Positions 45,420 through 57,737 of a DNA stretch of 64,000 nt are shown here, piece after piece. How positions within the stretch are numbered: position 1 is the first letter of the stretch; every line of letters begins with the position of its first letter. Made by a program: the position numbers and the translations under genes. The stretch covers positions 2,108,001 through 2,172,000 of the forward strand of contig NC_037320.1 of NCBI RefSeq assembly GCF_000143535.2, in the 5' to 3' direction. The notes below the pieces were generated by a model. The model ran no database searches, was not told where the DNA came from, and saw nothing but the letters and a program-made list of their open reading frames with translations. The DNA comes from Botrytis cinerea B05.10. Taxonomy: Eukaryota > Ascomycota > Leotiomycetes > Helotiales > Sclerotiniaceae.

Positions 45420-45990
45420 ATGTTGCACATCTACTACGTTGAAATCACAAGGCGCATTCTGAAATCTTTAAGAGCCTTGCAACTAGCTATTCAATAGCCT
45501 ACGCAATAGCATAGCTCTGTGCAACTACCCTCATCGCTACCCTCGCGCTCTCCATACGACTTTGTTGCACATCTACAAATTTCTTAATATAAGACATATT
45601 CAAATAAGCCTTAATACTTACTTAATCCCTCAGTCCTCGCACTACACTAAACCAAATTCGACACCGGCAAACCCATATCCTCTCCATCAATATCCAATCA
45701 CATCCCCATAAGGATTTGTTGCACATCTACATCTTTAATTTTACAAATCTCAATGCGCATCTTAAACTCTATATCGTGTGAGCAAAGTCGGCAGATGATA
45801 AAGTTTCGATTGCAAATGTTGATAGCTTTAGGGTTTCGGTACAGGAAGTCAGATCTATGATTTTACTACACTAAACGTCATGGCCTACTCATATAACTTT
45901 ATTTTCTTTCTAGTATCGTCCAATCATGTGGTGAGGATTCGTGGTGTTGCATATCTGTATTCTTGATTTTACGAATGTCATTCGGATGGG
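45420..45990. repeat. degenerate tandem repeat with GTTGCACATCTAC core
   Basis: The core GTTGCACATCTAC occurs at 45422, 45564 and 45718, and a diverged GTTGCATATCTGTA at 45946, spaced 142, 154 and 228 bp apart. Flanks also align: CTACACTAAAC occurs before the last two cores, CCAATCA about 25-30 bp before each of them, and ATTTTAC with AATCTCA/AATGTCA after them. The units differ by many transitions and indels, so this is an old tandem array. Confidence 0.65.
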
Positions 45991-46925
45991 GATATGGATG
46001 TGCGTGTTAGATGGCATGGTATGGATGGTGTGGGATCGAGCGGTAGAAAATAGAGTTTGGATACTTTTCCGGCAATGCTGGGTTTTAGGATTTGTTCTGT
46101 AAAGTCAAAGCTAGATTGTGGATAGCTGAATTGCGTAGGTTCATACTCGTTTGGGGGAGAGGATTTGTTGATGTGTGAAGCTTGAATGTGTCGATGCGGT
46201 GTAGTAGTCTGTCTGGCTGGCTGTAAGTTGAATACTGTACCGGCCGGTAAGCTGTTTTGGCGCACGTCTCTGCTTTGTCGAAATGTTGGGTCCGATTGGG
46301 TGTCTCCAGGTCTTGGCTGTGTATATAGTGCTATTATATGATATTGATATTGATATGTGATGTGTGATGTGTGATGTTCAAACTCATCCATAACCTATGC
46401 GATAGATACCATTGTAAGAGGAGCAATATCCTCGGGACAGTAGAGTAGTATATACAACACCTTCACATCTACCCATCAGAAGATTTCAAATTTGATGTTT
46501 TTCCCTTTCTTTTTCGCCCTGGATGTGATCTCCTCTTTGATAATCATGTAGATGATCTTTGGAATCCAATGCCTCGAATTTTCACAATGTTGTATGAGTA
46601 TGATATCTAGAATCGCCCACTCACCCACTACGACCTCTTTTCTTCGTAGTCCATCTCTCCTCCCCTTTCCAATCCTCTCCAATCCTCTCTCTCTTTTTCG
46701 TCTTTTTAAACACATGCACATGCATATTCATATCTAAATTCATCGCATGAGAATACGAATAGGAATCTCATCCATTCAAACGATTTATCAAGCCGTGAAC
46801 GTTTATGAAACAAGGAGGGCTGAATAGACAGAGAGGTAGATGCACATATAGATACACAAGAGCCAGGTGTTCAAAAAATAGATCTCATTACCAGGTAGAT
46901 AGATAGGTAACTAAACACCCCATCT

Positions 46926-46951
46926 CCTTCCTTCCTTCCTTCCTTCCTTCC
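46926..46951. repeat. (CCTT)n microsatellite
   Basis: About 6.5 CCTT units, followed at 46983-46995 by GCAT/ATCC tetranucleotide repeats. Confidence 0.9.
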
Positions 46952-47184
46952 ATCTCCCTTTCCTTCCAGCACATTCACCCACGCATGCATGCATCCATCC
47001 ATCATACAAAAAAATATCCATGCTCCCTCCTAACGCCATCCAGATCCATTACTCGTACTTCGTAGTCTAGATACTAAGAAAATCAGCCATCCCAACCCCT
47101 TAACTTCATTTCATAATCCCCATTAGTAGTAGTCCTCCGCTTTCCATTCTTGCTACTTTTTGCTTGCTTGCTCGTTCGCCCAAC

Positions 47185-48874
47185 TCACAAAATCAATCCT
47201 TTGTCAACTTTGACACTTCTCCTTCCTCCATCTACAACCTCCGACCCCCATTTTCCCTTCCATTCCCTCTCCCTCTCTCTTGCTTCCTCAAAAGCCCTCC
47301 TACAATCTTCGGGTAAAACGTCAAGTACATCTTCACTGACTCCACTTAAGCCATCCATACCAATTAAATTGCCTCCCGCACTTCCATTTGAATTTCCGCC
47401 CGCACTCAGATCCCAGCCCGCACCATCTGGACCTGGGACGCCGTAATGTGTTGATGGTGAAGACTCCATGTATGTATCTACTATCATAAGATTTCTAGAA
47501 AAGAATGGTTTGACTGGCGGGAAGAGTGTTGATGAATCTGCAGGCGGGGATTGTGGATCGTTGTCGTTTATTTGTTCCCAGCGAGCATGAGTCGGTTGCA
47601 TGGTTCTAGGGTATTGCATGATATTTGTGTGGGGATCGTAGATACCGTTCAGGTTTTGACGACGAGCTGCTGAGATCGCGGAGTTGAATCGACTTTTGAT
47701 ATGTATTAGTGAGGGATTCAAATACATTATGGGAAATGAAATAAACATACCTAGCTTCTCGAGCATGCTCCAACATCCAATTAACATCATTAACCATAAT
47801 CTTCCTCTTCTTGCCATCAATCATCTTTCCGGTTTGTTGTGGGACAGTGGGTTGGCCAGAATGATACACCGAACTTGCTCCATGCCATGCGACGTATTGA
47901 TTTTTGTTGTATGCTTCTCCATCCTTAAATGCATCGTTTGGATCAGCCAAAGAACCTTCTTCAACTCCCTCTTCCCTTGCTTTTGTAACCTCATAATCGT
48001 CTGTGACTCTCTTGCCTCCAACAATAATTTGAGCGCCGAATTCGCGGAAAACTGATCTCGCCGTAACAATTCCAATAGCTCTTCCCTTGTAAGAATGTGG
48101 AATAAGTTCTCGTTCGATCATGTCCCTCTTCTCCTCCTCATCAATAATAATCTTAAACAACCTCTTGTGCTTCGCGAAGAAAAGATAACTATCTCTGAAT
48201 CCTACACAACGTGCCGGTTCGGTGGATAACATATAAAGCCTCTTTCCCCTTCCGTGAACCGTAAAAGTCCTGCAACGATATTCCCGACCATCTTGTAGAT
48301 AACCAAGCTTATCAACCTTTTTCTCTCCTTCCGCATCCTCAGGTAGTTCCACTTCGTCATTCACAACGTCCATCATGTTTCCCTCTTTATCAACTGGTTG
48401 TTGTGTAACATGACTAGGACCGCCTCTTCTAGCCCCTCGTCCACCACCTCTAAATCCTCTTCCTCTACCTCTTCCTCGACTTGGTGTAGGTGCTTCGGAA
48501 GTAGTTCCATCATCCAAATCCCATCCTGGAGGTTTGATCTTGGGAGGTCTACCTAGACGCTTCCTACGAATGGTAGTTTCTGGAACGGGGGTGGCTGGAA
48601 CAACTTCTTCTTCTGCTTCAGATTCGATGGCTTCTTCCTCCTCTTCATTTTCATCTTCGTCATTTTCGGGAGGGGTACCGGGATCAGATGGCGGTGCATC
48701 AATTATGGAATCATCTTCGGGGTCATCGTACGTTTGTGGTGTATTTTCTGTAGGGAAGGGAGGTTAGAATCACCTGAAGGTAATAATGTTATGCGCCAGA
48801 TAAATTATTGGAAGCAACTCACTCAATGCAGCAGCGGCATTTTTAGCAGCAGCTCTACCCGGTCGTCTACCCAT
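47185..48874 (-). CDS. RSC7: chromatin-remodelling complex subunit RSC7/Swp82 family
   Basis: Exons 48874-48823, 48747-47751 and 47692-47185 encode 518 aa. The N-terminus MGRRPGRAAAKNAAAALKNT is basic. An acidic tract follows, then an AT-hook-like RRKRLGRPPKIKPPG and an RGRGRGRGFRGGG (RGG-type) run. The conserved RSC7/Swp82 domain covers YRCRTFTVHGRGKRLYMLST through SYLFFAKHKRLFKI, RELIPHSYKGRAIGIVTARS and DVNWMLEHAREASRFNSAIS. The C-terminal part includes NGIYDPHTNIMQYPRTMQPT and a Ser/Gly/Asp-rich tail. In yeast, Rsc7 (Npl6) and its paralogue Swp82 are subunits of RSC and SWI/SNF. Filamentous fungi usually have one family member, so which complex it joins is open. Confidence 0.9.
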
Positions 48875-50868
48875 TGTTAAGGGCTCTTTGATAATCAATT
48901 AATCGAATTTATGCTTCAATACAGGTATTCAAGAGCTTGACGTCGCGACTTGCGACGCGAATTGAAAGTCGGCCGCTTAAACAAATTGCGGGAAGCACGT
49001 GTAGAAAGAGCTAGTCTTAAAAAGGTTAGGTGCCATGTGATCAAAATCTCTCCAAGAATCGTATCCATCCATCTATCTAACCATTTTCCCGCTGCATCTG
49101 CTTACCATTCGGGGTTTCCTAGATGGCCTCGGCGAGATCTAAAATCACAAGATAGAGTGTTTCTACTACTAGGGTTCAGTCTTCACAACTATTGACAGAT
49201 GACGAGAAGCATGAGATGCAGCCGACCCCTAGAATGGTTCCGGCTCAAGTCGGATAGAGCTATGAATCACCTGGACTGTGTCTCTCATCTTCGTATCTTG
49301 AGTTGACTTCTGCACCCATTCGTTTGTACTTTAAATTTCAATTTCTCTATGTTATGATCACAACAGTATCGTATATAATGGATGTACGAGTGCTGCGCAT
49401 GCAATGAGGCATCTAAAACTACCTTGTGGAGGACGAACATTCTGTAAACTTTGCAGGCTGTGGTAGCTGAATGCGCAATGCGAGTTTCCATGGGAGGCTT
49501 CATATGTTCGCATCGCAGCATCGCATGGCATTGGTTTTATGGGTCACAACATGTGGATATACTAGGTAGTTTTTCAAATACTATATGATTACCAGACTGG
49601 AGGGATTTTGAAGGGGTCTTTACCGAATACCTGTCCTGAGAATTCCAAATAGAAAAGTTATCAACGCAGAAAACATTCGATCCTTCCCCGTCCCCGCCGT
49701 CGGACGACAGAAATGGAAGATTGAAGATGCTGATATGTATTGGTGGCATTGGCATATTGCAGTGTTTTCGGGTAGTATTGCAGTTTTTGGTGTAGGCCAA
49801 CGGAGCTCCAACCCTGGATAGGTACATGATCTTAAGCTTGAAAGTCTTAGGTCAGCTTCTCCAGGATGCAGTTTGTGAAGTGTTGAGGAAGTAGTGGAAA
49901 GGCAAGCCAACATTCTAGATGGGAAAACCAATAATCTTCTTGTGTGGGCTGAATCTGAATGAAGTTGCTTGATTTGCTGATGAATACCGGTAGACCCAGA
50001 TGTTGGGAAACGTCAATAAGTCCGATAGGAGTTTTGATTGCTTCGATTGCAATATGTATGCATTTGTAAGATCGGGTCACCTAGATAGATAGGGGTTTTG
50101 ATTCGTGGCGAAATAGACGAAATACTCCGCAGGCGAAGTAGAAAGCTTCAGCTCCAAACCTTAGCAGGCAGTCGGGGCAGATCTTTGTGTACGTACAGAG
50201 TCTTTCGGGATTGTTGCAAGTGGTGATCTTTAAGTTGTAATTCTGTAACTTATTACAACTGCTTGAATTAGAAGTTGTTGCTCCATCCGATGAAGCTCCG
50301 CAGCCCGTGTCAGGATGCCGAAATATGGAGTGTGCAAGGTTCAATATGACGTATTTGTATCGAGTCAAGGAAAGGGAAAGTTTGGGGCTCTGGATCTGGT
50401 TGGAAGAGAGTGTTGTTGCCGTTTAATTGAATTGCGGTCGAGAACATTTTTCATTTATTTCGGAGGCGATGGCTTGGGGCATTGGCTTGGAAGAGTTTGT
50501 TTGGGACGAGGGAAGAGGGAGGAGGAAAAAGGGACGGCCAGTCACACTACAGATTGGGGAAGGAAATCAAAAGCAATGTTGCATGTCAAACGTCAGATTG
50601 AATATCATAGGTTCGGAATGAAAAGATTGGATGGAGGAAGGTATCCGATTTCTCGAGTGCTTCCCAACTACAACCTCCAACCTCCAAGTGTATCTGATCT
50701 ATCGGATTTCGTCGTTAGTCAGTATCTCCAATATGCACGATGTACATGAGTAAGTTGAGTGGCAGATAACGAATGCGAATGCGTTCCTTATTACAAGAGC
50801 AGAGCAGAGCAGAGCAGAGCAAAGCAAAACTGTATTGTGAACGAAAGAAGACGAATGGCAACGCTGTC

Positions 50869-50909
<41 letters not shown>

Positions 50910-52340
50910 CATCATCATCATCGTCATCATCACCGACCCCATAACGACTCCACTACCTACCTGTCTTCACCTCCTTATTATACGCATTGGGCTAATTTGA
51001 TTTCGAAATAACTGACTGGCACTCGTTGATATTTGATACTTGATACTCGACACTCGATATTTGCTTGCTTTTTCTATCTCTTCGTATCATATGCAATCCA
51101 TCATTACATCAATATGTGAAGAGGGAGAGGGTTAATTTCACTCTTCTGTTACATTCTCTTCTTCCTTTTTCTTGTTTTGCGACATCCATATATCTATCTA
51201 GCTATCCAACTCACCATCTATATACGTATCCCACCTTTCTCCCTATTCGAAGGGTTTTATTTCATCATATACATCTATATAATACACACACTCCATACAC
51301 ACACATACTTTGACTGCTCTCCTTCCTCGATCTATACTTAGCCATCCCATCTGAGATCTCCCCTTACATTGTTGACATATACACATCCGGTTCTCAATCC
51401 AACGATTCGATCCCATTCCACGCATCCATTCAACCACTTCCACGAATATTCGAGCAAGTAGCTCAGCTTCGACTGCAGTGGGACAGCTGAGACTCACAAC
51501 TACTTCGCCCTCATCATTCCGCTGGCCTCACCATATCCAAGAGGCGTTGCAAACACACACAATTCGGTGAACTGACACGACTTAAGATCCAGGTGGTCAT
51601 CGAAACTAGGGAAATCGAGCCCAAAAGATTAAAAATACGCGAGCTACTTATTATCTCGAACTTTGCCATCCATCCCATCATCTTCGCTTTCGCCTTCGCC
51701 CTCGCCCGGACAGCCTTAGGTACAATTTAGAATTTGGCTTAAGAAATCAAGAAGAACAGACCCTGAGCCAATTCTTCCCCCCCCCTCTTTCCCAATTCTC
51801 CAAGATTTTCCCAAGAGCAAAACCTAAATTTCAATTCAATTCCGTTCAATTCAACCGTGCAATATTGGACCATAATTGGGAAGAGAATCAGGAAGAAAAA
51901 AGGATTGGAAATCATTTTCCGAGGTATTAATTGCATATCATATCATATCATATCACCTCGCACTGCGGCTCATTCCTTGATTGCTCCTTTAAAAAATCCC
52001 CATCCCAATCCCATTCCAAAATTCGATACAACCGCTACATACGGAAACGAAAGAGTCATAGGTCCCTATCCTATTCCTACCCGTCGGTCAAAACTCCTGC
52101 GGAACCCACTATCGACACACTTATGACCTAGGAACACCAGGTACTTAAAGTCTATCTCGAGTCCCAGCGAAAAGGCACCCTCAAACTTTCTCCCTTCTCT
52201 ACCTTTCCACGAACCTTCGACGGATTTCCCACCTCTTCACCCACGCAACGACCAGACCGCAACGAGAGACTCTCAAACACGTCAACATAATTATACTACG
52301 GGCACCAGACAGTCCTCGCAGATCATCGCAAGACAGGAAA
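48875..52340. promoter_or_regulatory. long divergent upstream region (RSC7-type / SCH9)
   Basis: 3.5 kb between two divergent regulatory genes with no supported ORF. From about 50750 the plus strand becomes rich in simple repeats: (AGAGC)5 at 50796-50820, (ATCA)n and (ATC)n at 50868-50931, (CATAT)4 at 51934. C/T-rich sequence occurs at 51120-51300 and 51660-52260. This looks like the promoter and a long 5' leader of SCH9. Confidence 0.45.
50796..50931. repeat. compound microsatellite (AGAGC)5 ... (ATCA)n(ATC)n
   Basis: Five AGAGC units at 50796-50820, then from about 50868 roughly ten ATCA units passing into seven ATC units with one GTC interruption. Confidence 0.9.
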
Positions 52341-55300
52341 ATGGCAGGAGCGGAACAAGACTTGCTTAGGCAAGCTACACAAGCAATGATGGCAAGGTAT
52401 GATTACAAAATTTTCGATTTCGCAATTCTGCAACGTTGTCGTCATAGAATGTACACAGATGGATGCGTACAATAGAGGTATTTATACGACAGAGCTTCTT
52501 CTTTGAAGACGCACAGCAAGACACTCTGGGGGGCGGCACAAAGAATAAAGGGGAATGTGGACAAATGCTTGCTCCTGTCTTCCTTCCCGCTCTTCTATCC
52601 GTTTCTTTCACCTCCACTCTTCATTTTCATCTCAACGTCTTTGGCACATGCTGAATCACTAAACGTCAAAGTTGGCGAGGGGTATGGTTCCGGTTGTAAT
52701 CGGGATTTCTTATCGAAACGGCAATCGGCGTACAGGTACAACTTTTTTTTCTCCTTGTAAAAAAAATGAATTATAAGCAAGAGGGAGAGGAAGAAAACAA
52801 CAATGTCGCCAGAGACCGAAATTTAATATTGGTTGAAGAAGGCTTTCTGGTCCGGTTGCTTGCTTGTGAGAGAAGAAGCAATTGATCGTTCCTTGCAGCT
52901 TTATCTCTGCATCTCTCTTGGATTCCACAATACTTTACTCTACCTTACTCCACTTTACTTGACTCTGCAACATCTTTCACGATCGTCAACATACAATGCC
53001 TTCACTCCATGGTCTTTGGTCGCATATTAATGTTACTTTGGCTAATTTGACAAACAACAGAGATGAAGATGGTGACCATATCGATTCCGATACTCCCCGC
53101 TCTGGTGTCGCGACCCCACAGCCAGATCCTTCAGACAAGCGAACTCCTGGTATATTGCATAGCTTTTATGGACAGGTTGGTTTAGGTTCTTCCTCAAGTC
53201 AAAATTCTGCGAAACATATATCACGTACATCACAAAACCCTAACACAAGTGCCCTTGAGGGTCACTACACTTCCCCACGACAGAGATTTGAAGCAGAGGG
53301 TGCATTGTTGAAAGCCACTCCAAGTTCACTGGATGAACGCAGGATTGATGGCGGAGTAGAGAAAGAAAACTCACTGCTTCCACCACATGAACTTTTGGGT
53401 AGTTCTCAAATCTCTAAGCAACAATATCCTTATCCGACACCACCTGTTTCACATCCGTCCTCACTACATAAGGTGAAATTGAGTGATGCGAGTTTTGAAG
53501 ATATTGGCAATAATGTACAGAAAACGGCAGCTCCTACAGATCGAGATTGTATTTCGGAATCAATTCCGTCACATGCAAGAAGAGCTTCGTCTATGACACC
53601 ATTGTCAAACATTGTCACTCCATCAAATGTTCATGCTGCACATTTTTCAAATCCCAGCGATACCCCTTCCGAGCACAAACTTAGCACTCCTCCATTATCC
53701 CGATTGAATTCTGAATTCCACAAGTCACCGTCTTATGATCGACTCAAGAAGCTAACTTGTGATGGATTAAAGAGCATACCATCAACACCCACTCGAGCTT
53801 TGTCGAATCAAACCTCGAAGTCAGATCAAAGTGTTATGAGCACAAATTCTGAACATGTCGCACAAAATGGCAAATCCGGCGCGAGCGAGCGACCGGCTGT
53901 TACTCCTCGTACCGACAGTAGTATGGGAGGAACAGTGGTACCACCAAAGGGCAAACTTACTGTGAAGATCAATGAAGCCAGAGGATTGAGAAGGAGCGTG
54001 GATCCTTACGTTGTAGCCGTTTTCCAACGAAACGAGCTGGTATCAAAAGGACCACAGTCAGAAGAGGACGATGAGGATGATGGCAATTCACACAGCCCCG
54101 GCGGTATCCCAATTGGCGGCATTCCGATTGGTGGCATCCCGATTACGCGAAGTGGAAGTGACTCTGGTCGTTCCATGGCAATTCCTATGAAAAGTAGGCA
54201 AAGCAGCAACACTAGTTTGTCGGAATACAGAGATTTCAAGAACAAGGGTCGAAAAATGTTTACCCACCCTAAATGGGATGCTGAAGCTGTCTTGTAAGTG
54301 TATCAGCATAGATTAGCGGCTCATCTAGCTAACGATACTTAGTGATGTTGTTGGCTCAGATACACGAGTCAATATAACCATTTACGACCGAGCTCAACAA
54401 GCAGAAGAATTTTTGGGTCATGTTGATCTCCAAGCCAATCTTGTTGAGAATGTTGATGCTCCAGTTTCCGGCTGGTTTCAACTTCGTGGCAAAGATATGA
54501 CATCGAATGCAGGGAATGTAGGTGAGGTTCACGTCGAGATTTCCTTCCAGCGCACAGAGAAGAGACATTATGGACCAGATGATTTCCAGATTTTGAAGCT
54601 TATCGGAAAGGGTACATTTGGCCAAGTCTACCAAGTAAGGAAGAAGGATACAAAACGAATTTACGCCATGAAAGTTCTTCAAAAGAAGGTCATTGTTCAA
54701 AAGAAAGAGGTTGCTCACACCGTTGGCGAGAGAAACATTCTAGTTCGAACAGCTACAGCCGATTCTCCATTCATTGTTGGTCTTAAGTTCTCCTTTCAGA
54801 CACCGACAGATCTATATCTTGTTACAGACTATATGTCTGGAGGCGAATTGTTCTGGCATTTGCAAAAGGAGGGAAGATTTGATGAGCAACGTGCCAAATT
54901 TTACATCGCGGAACTCATCTTAGCACTTGAACATCTTCACAAACATGATATCGTCTACCGGGATTTGAAACCAGAGAACATTTTGTTGGACGCAAATGGA
55001 CACATTGCTTTGTGTGACTTTGGTCTATCAAAAGCGAACCTCACAAAGAATGCCACAACTAACACATTCTGTGGTACTACCGAGTACCTTGCACCCGAAG
55101 TTCTTTTAGATGAAGCTGGATATACCAAGATGGTTGACTTCTGGTCTCTAGGAGTCTTGGTGTTCGAGATGTGTTGTGGATGGAGTCCATTCTATGCCGA
55201 GGATACACAACAAATGTATAAAAATATCGCTTTTGGTAAAGTTAGATTTCCAAGAGATACTTTGACTACCGAGGGCCGAAATTTCGTCAAAGGATTACTC

Positions 55301-55798
55301 AACAGAAATCCTAAACATCGTCTTGGAGCTACAGATGATGCTGAAGAGCTAAAGAGACATCCTTTCTTCCAGGACATTGATTGGGATGCTCTCACCAAGA
55401 AGCTTATCACTCCTCCTTTCAAGCCAAAGTTGAAGTCAGAGACGGATACATCCAATTTTGATCCAGAATTCACCAATGCCTTGAATGGTGCATCATCACT
55501 CAATGCACGTGCAGCTGCTCTTGCTGCAGGCATGGCAACATCAACACCACTATCCCCAGGCATGCAAGCAAACTTTAAAGGCTTTACCTTTGTTGATGAA
55601 AGCTCGATCGAAGAAAATATGAAGGATAGAATCAAAGATGAATACGAGGATCGAATGGATCAAGACAACAATGATCCAGAACGTGATTGGGAAGACCCAT
55701 TTGATATTCCCGATAAATCACGCATGGATCGAATGAGTGGTGTAGTGAGGAATCACAATGAAGATGAACGAATGTTCAATGGTGATGACTTCCATTGA
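52341..55798 (+). CDS. SCH9: AGC-family protein kinase Sch9 (C2 + kinase)
   Basis: Exons 52341-52396, 53061-54293 and 54343-55798; 914 aa. Exon 1 (MAGAEQDLLRQATQAMMAR) joins, phase 2, to DEDGDHIDSDTPRSGVATPQ across a 664-nt intron (GTATGA donor, GCTAAT branch, AACAG acceptor). If this junction is wrong, translation could start at ATG 52996. A disordered Ser/Thr/Pro region is followed by a C2 domain (~317-495: KGKLTVKINEARGLRRSVDP). The kinase (~510-770) has IGKGTFGQVYQV, YRDLKPENILL, DFGLS, the activation loop TNTFCGTTEYLAPE and the PIF-binding partner region. The C-tail bears a TPLSPG turn motif and the hydrophobic motif FKGFTF, TORC1's site in yeast. It couples nutrients to growth, ribosome production and stress tolerance. 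Confidence 0.94.
54104..54150 (+). repeat. in-frame 15-bp repeat in SCH9 (GGIPI x3)
   Basis: Three near-identical 15-bp units encode GGIPIGGIPIGGIPI inside the C2-domain region of SCH9. Third-position changes show they are not brand new. Confidence 0.85.
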
Positions 55799-57737
55799 TC
55801 CTTTGTTGGTTCCTCAATATGACCTCATCTTATGTATTTAAGGTTCTGGTGCAGACAAGTTTTTTTTTTGTGTCAGCATACATATACAATCTTCCTTTTT
55901 ATTTTCCAATTCGGGTTTGATGAATGGAATAGGGTTCATGGTGTGGTGCATGCATGCTTCCATTATATCTTACTTTGTCTTTCATGGTCTTCTTTACTTG
56001 TTCGCCGATTACTTGGTGGGTTCATTACTGGAGATGATTGATCGATAAATAATCTGGGGAATCTTACCTTATATCCATTTACATACTTATGATGATACAC
56101 TCCGAGTGGTAAGAGCATGGGCTTGGCGTAATTGACGGATGATTGATTGCGTGTGCTTGTCTCCGCGCTTCATTTTTTTTACATTGGGTTGGAGTTGAGT
56201 TATTTGCACTGCATAAGGCGCATGGTTTGTATCGATTTGCTTGCTTCTATATCTATAGGATGTATGAATGTGGAGATGAAGGTGGAATTGTTGGTGGTGG
56301 TATGGATGAGTGTTGTGGAGAAGAAAATAAACGCAAACCTCAAGACATATTGGGTGTGGTCCTAGCATCGACAATTGCATTCTTATTACAGACTATGAAT
56401 GTCCAGGATGTGCGGTGAGAGATGGAATGATGTGTGCAGTTGGAGTGGAATCGGGGCAGGAAAGAGAAAAGGGATATAATATTGAAAGAAGCTTTTAGGC
56501 ATGAGTGATTAGAGAGTGTGGATTATGATAATTGGAAGAGGAGAGAGAGATGTGAAGTATTGGAACGGAGGGAAGAGGAGTGGGAGATGAAATGAAAGAA
56601 AAGACCCGAGAACTTATTTATCTATCTATCAGATTGTATCGTATCGTTCGTCTTCATATATGTTTCTTCATTGATTTGATCTTGAGGGGTAAGGTGTGAG
56701 ATTTCATATGATGTGTGATGAGAGGTATGATGTGAGACCTTGGGCATACGAGGAATTCAAGATACAACAAGACCAGAGGGATAGCTGCATGTATGTTGAT
56801 TTGTAAGACAGCCTGTTGCCCTTCCTCTTCCAGGTCGAGAATAACTGGTTCGAATTATATCTCATGGTCAAAATTATATGGTAGTATCTGTCGACCTTAT
56901 AGAGGATTGTTTCGAGCGACGTGATTCGAGCGACGTGAAATCAAGACGGAAAATTCGTGAGTAACCCTACCATACCGAATGATACATACTAAGTTCAAAC
57001 CGTTTAAAATCCTAATGCCGTAGTCACTGCAAATATTTATGGAAACGGCAATCCATCGCACATATTCGGTTCGAGCGCAAATAGAGTCGATATCTATTTT
57101 GTGCGGTTTAGACGAGTTTCAGTACTCCTCCATCACTTGGTCACTGATTCTATATGCTGAAAGCGTGGCTTGGTTCAGGAGACCTTCCTCTGCTTGGTTT
57201 TATGCATATTCGTGTTCATTCGAGGTTTCTCATTTGTGATTCTGTAACGAGAAGTATATTTGTATTTTTGTCCAGGGGGGGGGGGGATACTGAGAGATGT
57301 GGTGGTGGTGGTGGTGGTTGGGGAGGTGAATGAGGTGGTGCTGACTCGTAAAAGGAGGGACTGAGTTGGGTTACAAAGAGTTTTGAGTTTCGATATTGGG
57401 GAGGGGGTAATTGTTTTTTGTGTTGCGATTGTGAGGATTTTTTGTGATTGATTGAGCTAAGATCAGATGGGGGAGGGGGGAGCTCTTTCAATTGGAAGGG
57501 GTTTAGATACTCGATTCTTCTGCTTTAATGGACTTGAATTCGTTTAACCGCTGGGTTTGTTTCAAATATCCACGGCTAATGTTTAGGTATCGTCAATATC
57601 ACTAGTTCGTCTAGATTCGCATTTCTCTGGCTTCGAGTATGATATGGGGGATGAGGGGAGGTCTATTCAGAGTTATGGATCTGAAAGATGTCTGGTCTGG
57701 AATCTTTGGGTATTTTGTGCTGGGTGTGGATGTTTGA
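55799..57737. other. 3' flank of SCH9 and intergenic region
   Basis: No gene is supported. A minus-strand proline-rich frame at 57491-57216 is created by a G-rich simple repeat (12 G at 57275-57286, six GGT at 57301-57318). Confidence 0.45.
57275..57318. repeat. 12-G homopolymer and (GGT)6 tract
   Basis: G12 at 57275-57286 followed by six GGT units at 57301-57318. Confidence 0.9.

Larger units (their letters stand above)
44508..47184. other. intergenic region with degenerate repeats and microsatellites
   Basis: No gene is supported. A minus-strand 78-codon frame at 45021-44785 begins with GTG; an internal ATG gives 73 codons, unrecognised. The region holds degenerate repeat units (45420-46000) and simple repeats near 46930-47000. 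The right end is the 3' flank of the RSC7-type gene. Confidence 0.45.

Noticed and set aside
47684..48055. Plus-strand frame inside the RSC7-type gene
   Set aside because: Antisense shadow of a well-supported coding exon and its intron.
57216..57491. Proline-rich minus-strand frame
   Set aside because: It is produced by G homopolymer and GGT repeats.
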